Assembly: GCF_902501965.1 (NCBI RefSeq)
Contig: NZ_CABWID010000014.1
Span: forward strand, 1 to 64,000
Length of the DNA: 64,000 bases
Source of the DNA: Collinsella sp. AK_207A
Lineage (GTDB): Bacteria; Actinomycetota; Coriobacteriia; Coriobacteriales; Coriobacteriaceae
Direction of reading: 5' to 3'
In this document: piece after piece, positions 7,175 to 15,200 of the stretch
Numbering within the stretch: the stretch's first letter is position 1
Layout: every line of letters starts with the position of its first letter
Notes under the pieces: model-generated
The model's database searches: none
Told to the model about the DNA's origin: nothing
The model's input: the letters and a program-made list of their open reading frames with translations, nothing else
Made by a program: the position numbers and the translations under genes

Positions 7175-7732
7175 ATGACGCGGCAACGGTACAACACGCG
7201 GCAGCGCGGGGTCATCTCCGCGCTCATGGGTTCCTGCAGCGACCGTTACCTCTCCGTCGATGAGGTCTGCGAGCTCCTGCGCGCCCGGGGCGAGGCCGTG
7301 GGCCGCACGACGGTGTACCGCACCCTCGAGCGCCTGGCGGCCGAGGGGTGCGTGGCCAAGGTCTCGGGTATCCGGGGCGAGGCGGCGCAGTACCGGGGCG
7401 TTCCCGTCGCGGACGACGCGGACGCCGTGGGTCCCATGGGACAGCTCCGCTGCGAGCGCTGCGGTCGCGCCTTTCCGCTGGATTGCGACATGCTGCAGAG
7501 CTTCGTCCACCACGTGAGCCACGAGCACGGGTTCCTGGTCGACCAGCGGCGCACCGTCATCTACGGCGTGTGCGCGGCGTGCCAGGCTGCCGAGGTCGCC
7601 GCTGCCGAGGGCGAGGGGGCTGCTGCCGGAACCGCCGCTACGACGGTGGTTGGAGACGAGTGCGCCGCGCCCGCGCCCGATCATGCCGGCTGCTCCGCGC
7701 ATCCGGGTGATGGGGGTTGCTGCCGTGGATAG
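7175..7732 (+). CDS. Fur-family metalloregulator, probably Zur (zinc uptake repressor)
   Basis: This 185-residue Fur-family repressor has an N-terminal winged helix (about residues 5-80, with 'SVDEVCELLRARGEAVGRTTVYRTLERL'-type recognition helices, here residues 27-54). Structural zinc pairs follow: Cys93/Cys96 ('CERCG') and Cys133/Cys136 ('CAACQ'), plus the His-rich 'VHHVSHEHGF'. Position at the head of a ZnuACB operon and a dyad operator upstream point to zinc sensing. The C-terminal tail after residue 140 is unusual: Ala/Glu-rich, then Cys/His-rich ('HAGCSAHPGDGGCC'), perhaps an additional metal ligand site. Zur versus Fur or PerR is inferred from context. Confidence 0.82.
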   Translation: MTRQRYNTRQRGVISALMGSCSDRYLSVDEVCELLRARGEAVGRTTVYRTLERLAAEGCVAKVSGIRGEAAQYRGVPVADDADAVGPMGQLRCERCGRAFPLDCDMLQSFVHHVSHEHGFLVDQRRTVIYGVCAACQAAEVAAAEGEGAAAGTAATTVVGDECAAPAPDHAGCSAHPGDGGCCRG

Positions 7733-8096
7733 CCTGTCGCTCACCTGCGCCGGCGTGCCCGGTGCCGATTCCGCGCCCGACCGCGTGCAGGGTCCGTCCC
7801 CATGGTCATCGCGCTCGGCGGCGATCTTCCTCTCGATCCTGCTCGCGCTCGCGGTGGTGCTCTCGAGCCTCACCGTGGCCGAAGACTTCCATCACCGGTG
7901 CACGGGCGACGGCTGCGTCGTCTGCGCGCAGATCTCTGCCTGCCTGCATCTCGCGCGCGACGGTGCGACCCTTGCGGGCGCCATCGCCACTCCCGGTGTC
8001 CTCACGCTCTCCGCGGCGCCGCTCGTGCTCGGCGAGGAGCGCGTCTGCCTCTCCCTGACCACGCTCGTGGCGCTCAAGGTGCAGCTGAACGATTAA
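7725..8096 (+). CDS. Small membrane protein with a Cys/His metal-binding motif, in the zinc operon
   Basis: This predicted 123-residue protein has one hydrophobic segment (about residues 35-55, 'AAIFLSILLALAVVLSSL'), then an external-looking 'HHRCTGDGCVVCAQISAC' block, and a second hydrophobic stretch. The H-x-C-x4-C-x2-C cluster looks like a zinc or other metal site. I recall similar short 'HDC.GEDCP.C' proteins beside zinc ABC transporters in other anaerobes, but no function is established to my knowledge. The start chosen is GTG 7725, which overlaps the repressor stop and has GGGGG upstream; an ATG at 7710 is the alternative. Operon context is strong; the biochemical role is unknown. Confidence 0.6.
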   Translation: MDSLSLTCAGVPGADSAPDRVQGPSPWSSRSAAIFLSILLALAVVLSSLTVAEDFHHRCTGDGCVVCAQISACLHLARDGATLAGAIATPGVLTLSAAPLVLGEERVCLSLTTLVALKVQLND

Positions 8097-8153
8097 CGCT
8101 TCCGTGGATTTCCGCCGATACAACCAGTTCGACATCCATGGAAGGAAAACTCT

Positions 8154-9188
8154 ATGTTCCAGTTCGTATTCGGCCGCCGTTCGGCGGTGGCCCTCGCCGC
8201 CACGTTCATGCTGGCGGTCCCACTCGCCGGCTGCGGCGCTACCTCCGCGGGCAAAGCGTCCGGTTCCGCCCCAGGGTCCGGTTCGGCGCCCGTGGGCGCA
8301 TCCGGTAAGGTCCGGGTAGTCGCGAGCTTCTACCCCATGGCGGACTTCGCGCAGAAGGTCGGCGGCGACCACGTGGAGGTGGAGAACCTGGTGCCCGCGG
8401 GCACCGAGCCCCACGAGTGGGAGCCCTCGCCCAAGGACATGGCGAAGATCCAGGAATCCCAGGTGTTCGTGTACAACGGTGCCGGCATGGAGGACTGGGT
8501 CGCGGATGCGCTCGATTCCATCGATACCTCGAAAACGCAGGTGGTCGAGGCATCGAAGGGCATCGACCTGCTGCCGGGCGAGGACGACCACGGCCATGGC
8601 GACACCGACGAGCACGCGGCGGACGTCTCCGAGAGCGACGACCATGCGGCGGAGTACAACCCCCACGTGTGGCTCGCGCCCGAGAACGCCAAGCGGGAGC
8701 TCGAGAACATCAAGGACGCGCTCGCGGCTGCCGATCCCGGCCATAAGGACGATTACCAGGCCAACTTCGAGCGCTACGCCGCCGAGTTCGACCGGCTCGA
8801 CCAGGAGTATCGCGAGCAGATCGGTGCCGCCGCGGGCAAGACGCTCGTCGTCTCCCACGACGCGTACGGCTACCTGGCGCAGGCGTACGGCCTCACGGTG
8901 ATGCCGATCGCCGGCATGGACGCCGAGGGCGAGCCGGACGCCAAGACCATGGCGGGCATCATCGAGTTTGTGAAGGAGAGCGGCGTGAAGACCATCTTCT
9001 CCGAGGACCTGGTGAGCCCCAAGGTCGCCCAGCAGATCGCCGATGGCACGGGAGCCGCGTGCCGGACGCTGAACCCGCTCGAGGGCCTGACGGACGAGCA
9101 GCTGAGGGCCGGCGAGGACTACGTCAGCGTGATGCGCTCCAACCTTGCCGAGATCGTGGCCGCGCTCAACGAGGAGAATCATGGTTAG
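8154..9188 (+). CDS. znuA: Zinc ABC transporter substrate-binding lipoprotein (ZnuA-like)
   Basis: This 344-residue cluster A-I (ZnuA/TroA) binding protein captures Zn2+ (or Mn2+) outside the cell. A lipoprotein signal ends at 'PLAGC' with the lipidated Cys near residue 27, followed by a Ser/Gly linker. The metal ligands follow the family pattern: His in 'GTEPHEWEPSPKD', His in 'NPHVWLAPENA', His in 'VVSHDAYGYLAQAYG', and a late Asp/Glu in 'IFSEDLVSPKVA'. A His/Asp-rich loop (about residues 143-168, 'DDHGHGDTDEHAAD') is typical of zinc-specific members. GAAGGA precedes the ATG. Its 3' end overlaps znuC by 8 bases. Confidence 0.93.
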   Translation: MFQFVFGRRSAVALAATFMLAVPLAGCGATSAGKASGSAPGSGSAPVGASGKVRVVASFYPMADFAQKVGGDHVEVENLVPAGTEPHEWEPSPKDMAKIQESQVFVYNGAGMEDWVADALDSIDTSKTQVVEASKGIDLLPGEDDHGHGDTDEHAADVSESDDHAAEYNPHVWLAPENAKRELENIKDALAAADPGHKDDYQANFERYAAEFDRLDQEYREQIGAAAGKTLVVSHDAYGYLAQAYGLTVMPIAGMDAEGEPDAKTMAGIIEFVKESGVKTIFSEDLVSPKVAQQIADGTGAACRTLNPLEGLTDEQLRAGEDYVSVMRSNLAEIVAALNEENHG

Positions 9189-9915
9189 GCGACCGCTGCC
9201 CGGTGCCGCGGTGCCGGTGCTGCTGGATCGCGCCGGGTTCTCGTACGGCACCGCCGGCGGGCGCGCGCAGGTGCTCGCCGACACCTCGTTCATGCTCGAG
9301 CCGGGCGGGTTCGCGATTGTGACGGGCGAGAACGGCGCGGGCAAGTCCACGCTGCTCAAGCTCGTGTTGGGCGAGATCCGGCCTTCGGCGGGGGAGGTCC
9401 GTCTCTTCGGGCGCGACCCGCTACGGTTTCGAGACTGGGGTCGCGTGGGCTACGTGCCCCAGCGGACGGTCGCATCGTACGGTCAGTTTCCTGCGAGCGT
9501 GGAGGAGGTCGTCTGCGCCAACCTGTACGGGAGTGCGCGTCGCTTCCTTCCCTTCGGCCGCGCTGAGCGCCGCCGCGCCCGCGAGGCGCTCGATGCCGTG
9601 GGGCTCGCAGGCACGGAGGAGCGCATGCCGGGCGAGCTTTCGGGCGGGCAGTTCCAGCGCGTGCTGCTCGCCCGCGCCCTCGTGGCGGGTCCGGAGCTCC
9701 TCGTGCTCGACGAGCCCACGAGCGGCCTGGACGAGGAGTCGTGCCGCGCGTTCTGTGCCCTGCTGGCAGGCCTGCGCGTTCGGGATGGGAAGCTCGCCGT
9801 GCTCATGGTTACGCACGACCTGGAGCGCCTGTCCGGCCTGAGCGCCGATGTGTATCGGCTGGCGGGCGGGCGTCTGCAGCCGCCCGCTTATTTGAGGGAG
9901 GTTGCCCGTGCTTGA
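9181..9915 (+). CDS. znuC: Zinc ABC transporter ATP-binding protein (ZnuC-like)
   Basis: This 244-residue ABC ATPase has Walker A 'GENGAGKST', Q-loop 'YVPQRT', signature 'LSGGQFQRVLLARAL', Walker B 'LLVLDEPTSGLD' and switch His in 'MVTHDLERL'. It is the energiser for the ZnuB channel. The ATG at 9181 lies within the last codons of znuA (8-base overlap), which implies translational coupling. Its own 3' end overlaps znuB by 8 bases. Confidence 0.92.
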   Translation: MVRRPLPGAAVPVLLDRAGFSYGTAGGRAQVLADTSFMLEPGGFAIVTGENGAGKSTLLKLVLGEIRPSAGEVRLFGRDPLRFRDWGRVGYVPQRTVASYGQFPASVEEVVCANLYGSARRFLPFGRAERRRAREALDAVGLAGTEERMPGELSGGQFQRVLLARALVAGPELLVLDEPTSGLDEESCRAFCALLAGLRVRDGKLAVLMVTHDLERLSGLSADVYRLAGGRLQPPAYLREVARA

Positions 9916-10756
9916 GTTTGTGGGCGAGATGTTTCGGTACGAGTTCATGCAGCGCGCGTTCATCGCCGGCCTGATGATCGGTATCGTCATCCCGCTCGTG
10001 GGCGTGACGGTGGTGCTCAAGCGCCTCTCCATGATCGGCGACGCTCTCGGCCACGCCTCGCTCGCGGGCGTGGCAGCGGGCCTTATCGGCGGCGTCAACC
10101 CGGTGGCGGGCGCGACGGTCGCCTGCGTGGGCGCGTCGTTCTGCATCGAGGGCATCCGGCGTCGCCTGGAGAGCCGGGCCGACCTGGCGGTGGCCGTCAT
10201 CATGGCAGCGGGGATCGGGCTCGCGGGCGTGCTCTCGGGCTTCGTACCCAACTCGTCCACGTTCTCGAGCTTCCTCTTCGGCAGCATCGTCACCGTGGAC
10301 GATACCGAGCTCTGCCTGGTGATCGGCATTGGTGCCGCGGTGGCGCTCTTCTGCCTAGCGTTCTCGAAGGAGCTGTTCTGGGTCTCGCTGGACGAGCGGG
10401 CCGCGCGCCTCGCCGGCGTGCGCGTGGGCGCCGTGAACGCCGCGTTCGTGCTGGTGTGCGCACTCACGGTCTCCATCGCGTCGCGAACTGTCGGCTCGTT
10501 GATCGTGAGCTCGATGATGACGGTACCGGTTGCCTGTGCGCTCGCGGTCGCCCGCAGCTGGCGACAGGCGTCGCTCGTCGCGTGCGCGGTGGGGGCGGTG
10601 AGCGCCTGCGCGGGGCTCGCGGCCTCGTACGAGTTCGCGCTCAAGCCGGGTGGCACCATCGTGCTCATCGAGGTCGCCGTGCTCGTGGCGCTTCTCGCTG
10701 TCAAGCACTCGGTTGCCCGCCTGCGGAGGGGCCAACGGAGGGGGTCGGCTCGATAG
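9908..10756 (+). CDS. znuB: Zinc ABC transporter permease (ZnuB-like)
   Basis: This 282-residue integral membrane protein of the ABC-3 family has about eight transmembrane segments, with 'GDALGHASLAGVAAG' (the family's conserved loop), 'NSSTFSSFLFGSIVTV' and 'GSLIVSSMMTVPVACA'. GTG 9908 is preferred because GGGAGG lies six bases upstream; a TTG at 9902 is too close. The last codons (from 10738) and the TAG stop lie inside the 87-bp repeat that begins at 10738. The C-terminal 'RRGSAR' is therefore repeat-encoded and may not be original to the gene. Confidence 0.92.
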   Translation: MLEFVGEMFRYEFMQRAFIAGLMIGIVIPLVGVTVVLKRLSMIGDALGHASLAGVAAGLIGGVNPVAGATVACVGASFCIEGIRRRLESRADLAVAVIMAAGIGLAGVLSGFVPNSSTFSSFLFGSIVTVDDTELCLVIGIGAAVALFCLAFSKELFWVSLDERAARLAGVRVGAVNAAFVLVCALTVSIASRTVGSLIVSSMMTVPVACALAVARSWRQASLVACAVGAVSACAGLAASYEFALKPGGTIVLIEVAVLVALLAVKHSVARLRRGQRRGSAR

Positions 10757-10824
10757 ATGTAACAAATCTTGCGTATAACCGGGTTAAATGACGCGAAATA
10801 CGCAGAATCCGTTACATCTGCGAT
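10738..10824 (+). repeat. 87-bp structured repeat, copy 1 (overlaps the znuB stop)
   Basis: This copy shares constant ends with copy 2 at 11918-12004: GAGGGGGTCGGCTCGATAGA plus TGTAAC at the left, and GAAATACGCAGAATCCGTTA plus CATCTGCGAT at the right. The centre is 31 bases. Inside, AGATGTAAC pairs with GTTACATCT. A symmetric 6/6 internal loop follows, then TGCGTA pairs with TACGCA. The two halves are inverted, diverged copies of one ~26-base motif. Confidence 0.8.
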
Positions 10825-10862
10825 ATCGGCGATGTCCGCGTACGATGGTTGCGAATCGACGG

Positions 10863-11867
10863 CTACCGCAGATCGCGTGGATCGGTAGGGAAGCCGAGGC
10901 TCGGGTCCTGCGGGATGCCCGCGGCCTGGAGCTTGCGGGCGAAGAGTGCCGGTCGTCGCAGATCGGCGCTGTTCAGTCGCACCACCGGCATACCGAGGAG
11001 CGTCAGGCGGCTCTCGCGCTGCCGTTCGTCGGCGCGTACCCGCTCGGAGGTGCGACCGTTCGTCATCTCCTTGTCCTCATATTTGGCGAGTCCGTCGAAC
11101 TCTCCGATGACGCGGCGTCCGTCCGCGAGTATCCAGAGGTAGTCGACGCGAAAGCGGCGAGTCGGGTCCACCGGGTCTGGAAACTCCACTTGCAACTCCG
11201 GCACCATGAAGCCCTGTTCGATCATGGCGGCGCGGGCGAGGGATTCTCCGCCGCTTTCGGCCCGCCCGTCGGCGAGTTGCGCGATCATACGGGCCCGCGC
11301 CGCTCCCTGCTTGTTTCTTGTGACGGCTCCCACATACGCCACGAGCGCCTCCTTCGATAGCAGGCCTCGGTGGATGGTAGAGTCGGCGATGGCGAGTCCC
11401 GCGCGAAACGGTGCATCGAGCAGGCATTCCGCCACGGTGTACATGATTTCGGTGACGAGCACGCCCTGCGCGTGGCTCGGGAGCAGGAGGCTTCGGAATC
11501 GATGGTACCGAACGGCCTTGCTGTCTCGTCCGCACCCGCCGTCGGGAAGGGCGAGGTGTACCCGGTCGAGTAGCGAATGGGAGACGGAGAGCCCCTGGAG
11601 CACGGCCGCGGAGTAGGAGCAGAACATCCAGGCGGGATGAAGCTTCGCGAGGGTCCGAAGTCGGCAAATCTCCTGCTCGGTGCGCGACATCGCGCTCCAG
11701 TATTCCGGTCGGGCGAAGAGACCCGGGTGCGGGCTGATGAGCCGTCCCTGCTCCGTCCAGCGTCGGAGCGTGCGCCGCCTGGTACCGTCTGGGGTGCTCA
11801 ATAGAAGGCCCTCCCGCTCAACCGGCTCGAAGGCGGACATGATCTCGGTAATCGACGAGCGCGGCAT
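10863..11867 (-). CDS. Orphan AbiEi-like protein with a C-terminal nuclease-like domain
   Basis: This 334-residue protein looks like a type IV antitoxin of the AbiEi family. An N-terminal winged helix (residues about 10-55, 'RRRTLRRWTEQGRLISPHPG') is followed by the AbiEi core ('FCSYSAAVLQGLSVS', 'RVHLALPDGG', 'VRYHRF'). The C-terminal part (about 235-325) has 'RFRVDYLWILADGRRVIGEF' then 'DGLAKYEDKEM', resembling a DUF559/Vsr-like PD-(D/E)xK fold with D, E-x-D and K candidates. No AbiEii nucleotidyltransferase toxin is adjacent, so it is an orphan. The start at 11867 gives correct spacing to AAAGGAG. It is framed by two direct 87-bp repeats, suggesting it moved as a cassette. Function unknown. 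Confidence 0.65.
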   Translation of the reverse strand: MPRSSITEIMSAFEPVEREGLLLSTPDGTRRRTLRRWTEQGRLISPHPGLFARPEYWSAMSRTEQEICRLRTLAKLHPAWMFCSYSAAVLQGLSVSHSLLDRVHLALPDGGCGRDSKAVRYHRFRSLLLPSHAQGVLVTEIMYTVAECLLDAPFRAGLAIADSTIHRGLLSKEALVAYVGAVTRNKQGAARARMIAQLADGRAESGGESLARAAMIEQGFMVPELQVEFPDPVDPTRRFRVDYLWILADGRRVIGEFDGLAKYEDKEMTNGRTSERVRADERQRESRLTLLGMPVVRLNSADLRRPALFARKLQAAGIPQDPSLGFPTDPRDLR

Positions 11868-11917
11868 GGGCATATCTCCTTTAGATTGAACGCAGCGGCA
11901 TGCGATGCATGGACTAC

Positions 11918-12004
11918 GAGGGGGTCGGCTCGATAGATGTAACGGGATGTGCGCAAATCGGCCTGTATCGAGGTGAAATACGCAGAATCCGTTACATCTG
12001 CGAT
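11918..12004 (+). repeat. 87-bp structured repeat, copy 2 (upstream of the AbiEi-like gene)
   Basis: Same orientation, length and constant ends as copy 1 (10738-10824). The 31-base centre is different in sequence but equal in length. The outer stem AGATGTAAC/GTTACATCT and an inner TGCG/CGCA stem are kept. It lies between the start of the AbiEi-like gene and dnaE. Confidence 0.8.
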
Positions 12005-12291
12005 GGTAGGGGGTCGGTGCGGTCTCTCACCGGGGCAGGGGCCAGCGTTGCGGCAATATCGGCGAGGTGCGTAAACGCTGCTTGACATGTTGCCGCTCTG
12101 CGGCCGCCGCCCAGCTGCCGCCCCGCCGCCGTCCCGTCGCGGTCCGCCCCACTCATTCGACCCCTCGAACACGCTATGAGCTTCCCGCGGGCGCGCCCCC
12201 GGCACGGGCCGCCGCGTCCGGGCCGTGCGGTAGAATCGAAGCCCGAAAAACACCGAGAGCATAGCCGCACATCACGAGGGAGCCCGCGCCC

Positions 12292-15200
12292 ATGGCATTC
12301 GTTCACCTGCACAACCACACCGAGTACTCCATGCTGGACGGCGCCACGCGTATCGGCGACATGGTCAAGCGCGCCGTGGACCTCGGCATGCCCGCGGTGG
12401 CCATCACGGACCACGGCTACATGTACGGCGTGCCCGAGCTGGACCTTGCCTGCTCGGCCGTGAACCACGGCACACCCGAGTACAAGACCTGGAGCCACGA
12501 TCGCTCCTTTTTGGAGAAGGGCCGTCGCGACGAGCTCAAGGAGCCCGACCCCGAGAAGGAGCCGCGCGAGTACGCCCAGTTCCACAAGGACATGGAGCTC
12601 TGGGACAAGCAGGGCAACATCGACGAGCTGGAGCCGCCGCTCGTCATCAAGCCCATCTTCGGCTGCGAGGTCTACTTCACGCCCGATGACGAGCTGCGCC
12701 GCGACCGCAAGCCCGAGCTCTACCACATGATCCTCCTCGCCAAGGACAACGAGGGCTACGTGAACCTCATGCAGCTGGTGTCCGAGGCCGCCGTGGAGGG
12801 CTTCTACTACAAGCCGCGCGTGACGCTCGACAACCTGCGCCGCCATGCCAAGGGCGTCATCGGCACCTCGGCGTGCATCGCCGGCATCATCCCCAAGATG
12901 ATCGACCGCGGCGACATGCCGGCGGCCATCGAGTGGGCCACCACGCTGCGCGACACCTTTGCCCCCGGCGACTTCTACATCGAGATCCAGGACCACGGCA
13001 TCACCACCAACAGCGGCATAACCGACGAGGAGCTCGACCGCCAGCTCATCGACATCGCGCGCCAGATCGGGGTCAAGGTCATCGCCACCAACGACTTCCA
13101 CTACCTCACGCGCGACGACGCCTCGGTGCAGGACATCATGATGTGCATCGGCATGAACACCAAGGTGGACGACCCCAACCGCCTGCGTATGCAGGGCTCC
13201 GAGTTCTACATGAAGAACGAGGACGAGATGCGCGCGCTCTTCCCGTACTGCCCGGAGGCGTGCGACAACACGCTCGAGATCGCCGAGAAGTGCAACGTTA
13301 CGCTCGACTGGGATAGCATCATCCTGCCGAACTTCCCCCTGCTCGACCCCGGCGAGACCCACGAGAGCCAGTTCCGCCGCGAGTGCGAGAAGGGCCTCGC
13401 TAAGTACTACGGCGAGGACTGGGCCACGCGCGAGATCAACGGCGTCAACATCAAGGAGCGCTTTGAGTACGAGTACAAGGTCATCTGCGACAAGGGCTTT
13501 GCGGCGTACTTCCTGATCGTGGCCGAGTACGTGCAGTGGGCCAAGGAGAACGGCATCGGCGTGGGCCCGGGCCGTGGTTCCGCCGCCGGCGCCATCGTGG
13601 CCTACGCCATGAACATCACCACGTTCGACCCGCTCGAGAACGGCCTGATGTTCGAGAGGTTCCTCTCCCCGCAGCGTACCGAGATGCCCGATATCGATAT
13701 GGACTTCGACGATGAGCGGCGCCTGGAGGTGGTGGAGCACGTCCGCCAGCTCTACGGCCCCGAGAAGGTGACGCACGTCATCACCTACTCCACCATCAAG
13801 GCCAAGCAGGCCATCAACGACGCCGCCCGCGTGCTGGACTATCCCGTCTACGTGGGCCAGCGCCTCTCGAAGATGATCTCGAGCGACCCCTCCGTCAAGC
13901 TCAAGCAGGTGCTCGAGCAGGTGCCGGGCAAGGAGGACAACTACAACCCCGACTTCGCCGAGGCCTACCGCTCGGACGAGGACGCGCGCCGCATCATCGA
14001 CTCCGCCCTCGCCATCGAGGGCCTCACCCGCGGCGAGGGCGTGCACGCGTGCGCGGTCCTCATCTGCCGCGACCCGGTGAACGAGCACGTGCCCACCAAG
14101 CTGGACACCAAGGGCGGCGTGGAGATCACCCAGTACGAGGGCCATACCGTGGCCGACATGGGCCTCCTCAAGATGGACTTCCTGGGTCTGCGCACCCTCA
14201 CGGTCATCTCCAAGGCCAAGGCGAACATCAAGGCCAACTACGGCATCGACATCGACGTGGACTCCATTCCCTTCGACGACCCCGCGATCTTCAAGCTCAT
14301 GGGCTCCGGCCACACAGCCGGCGTCTTCCAGGTGGAGTCCGCCGGCATGACGGCCACCATCAAGAACATGAAGCCCACCGAGTACAAGCACGTGGTCGCT
14401 CTGATCGCCCTGTACCGCCCGGGCCCGCTCGGCGCCGGCATGGTCTCCTCCTACATCAACCGCATGAACGGCAAGGAGCCCGCCGTCTCCTACGACCCGC
14501 GTCTGGACGGCATCCTGGGCGAGACCTACGGCACCATGGTCTACCAGGAGCAGGTTATGCTCATCTCCGTCGAGATGTGCGGCTTCTCCAAGGGCGAATC
14601 GGACTCCCGCGTGCGCAAGCCCGTGGCCAAGAAGAAGATCAAGCTCCTGACCTCCACCGTGTTCCACTGGGAGGACGGCTCGGACGAGACGACCTACGAC
14701 CACTGGATGAACGGCGCCGAGAAGAACGGCTACAAGCGCGAGGTCGCCCAGAAGATCTGGGACGACGTGCTCGAGTTCGCGTCCTACGCCTTCAACAAGA
14801 GCCACTCGGCCGGCTACGCCATCCTCGTCATGCAGACGGCCTGGCTGAAGGCCCATTACCCCAATGAGTACATGGCCGCCGTGCTCACCTCCTACACGGG
14901 TAAGACCGAAAAGATCGTGCACTACGTCTCGGCCTGCCGTCATGACGGCATCGCGGTGCTCCCGCCGGACATCAACGAGTCCGGTACCGAGTTCACCGCC
15001 GTCAAGGAGGGCGTGCGCTTTGGCTTGGCTGGCATCCGCGGTGTGGGCGAGGGCGTGGCCCAGGTCATCATGGACGAGCGCGCCAAGAACGGCCCCTTCA
15101 AGAACCTGCACGACTTCGTGGACCGCGTGGACTCCAGCCAGGCCAACCGCCGCGTGATCGAGGCCCTCATCAAGGCTGGCGCCTTCGACGCCACAGGCTA

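Noticed and set aside
12067-12264. 65-codon frame upstream of dnaE
   Set aside because: Ala/Pro/Arg-rich, without a ribosome site; it looks like chance in GC-rich DNA.
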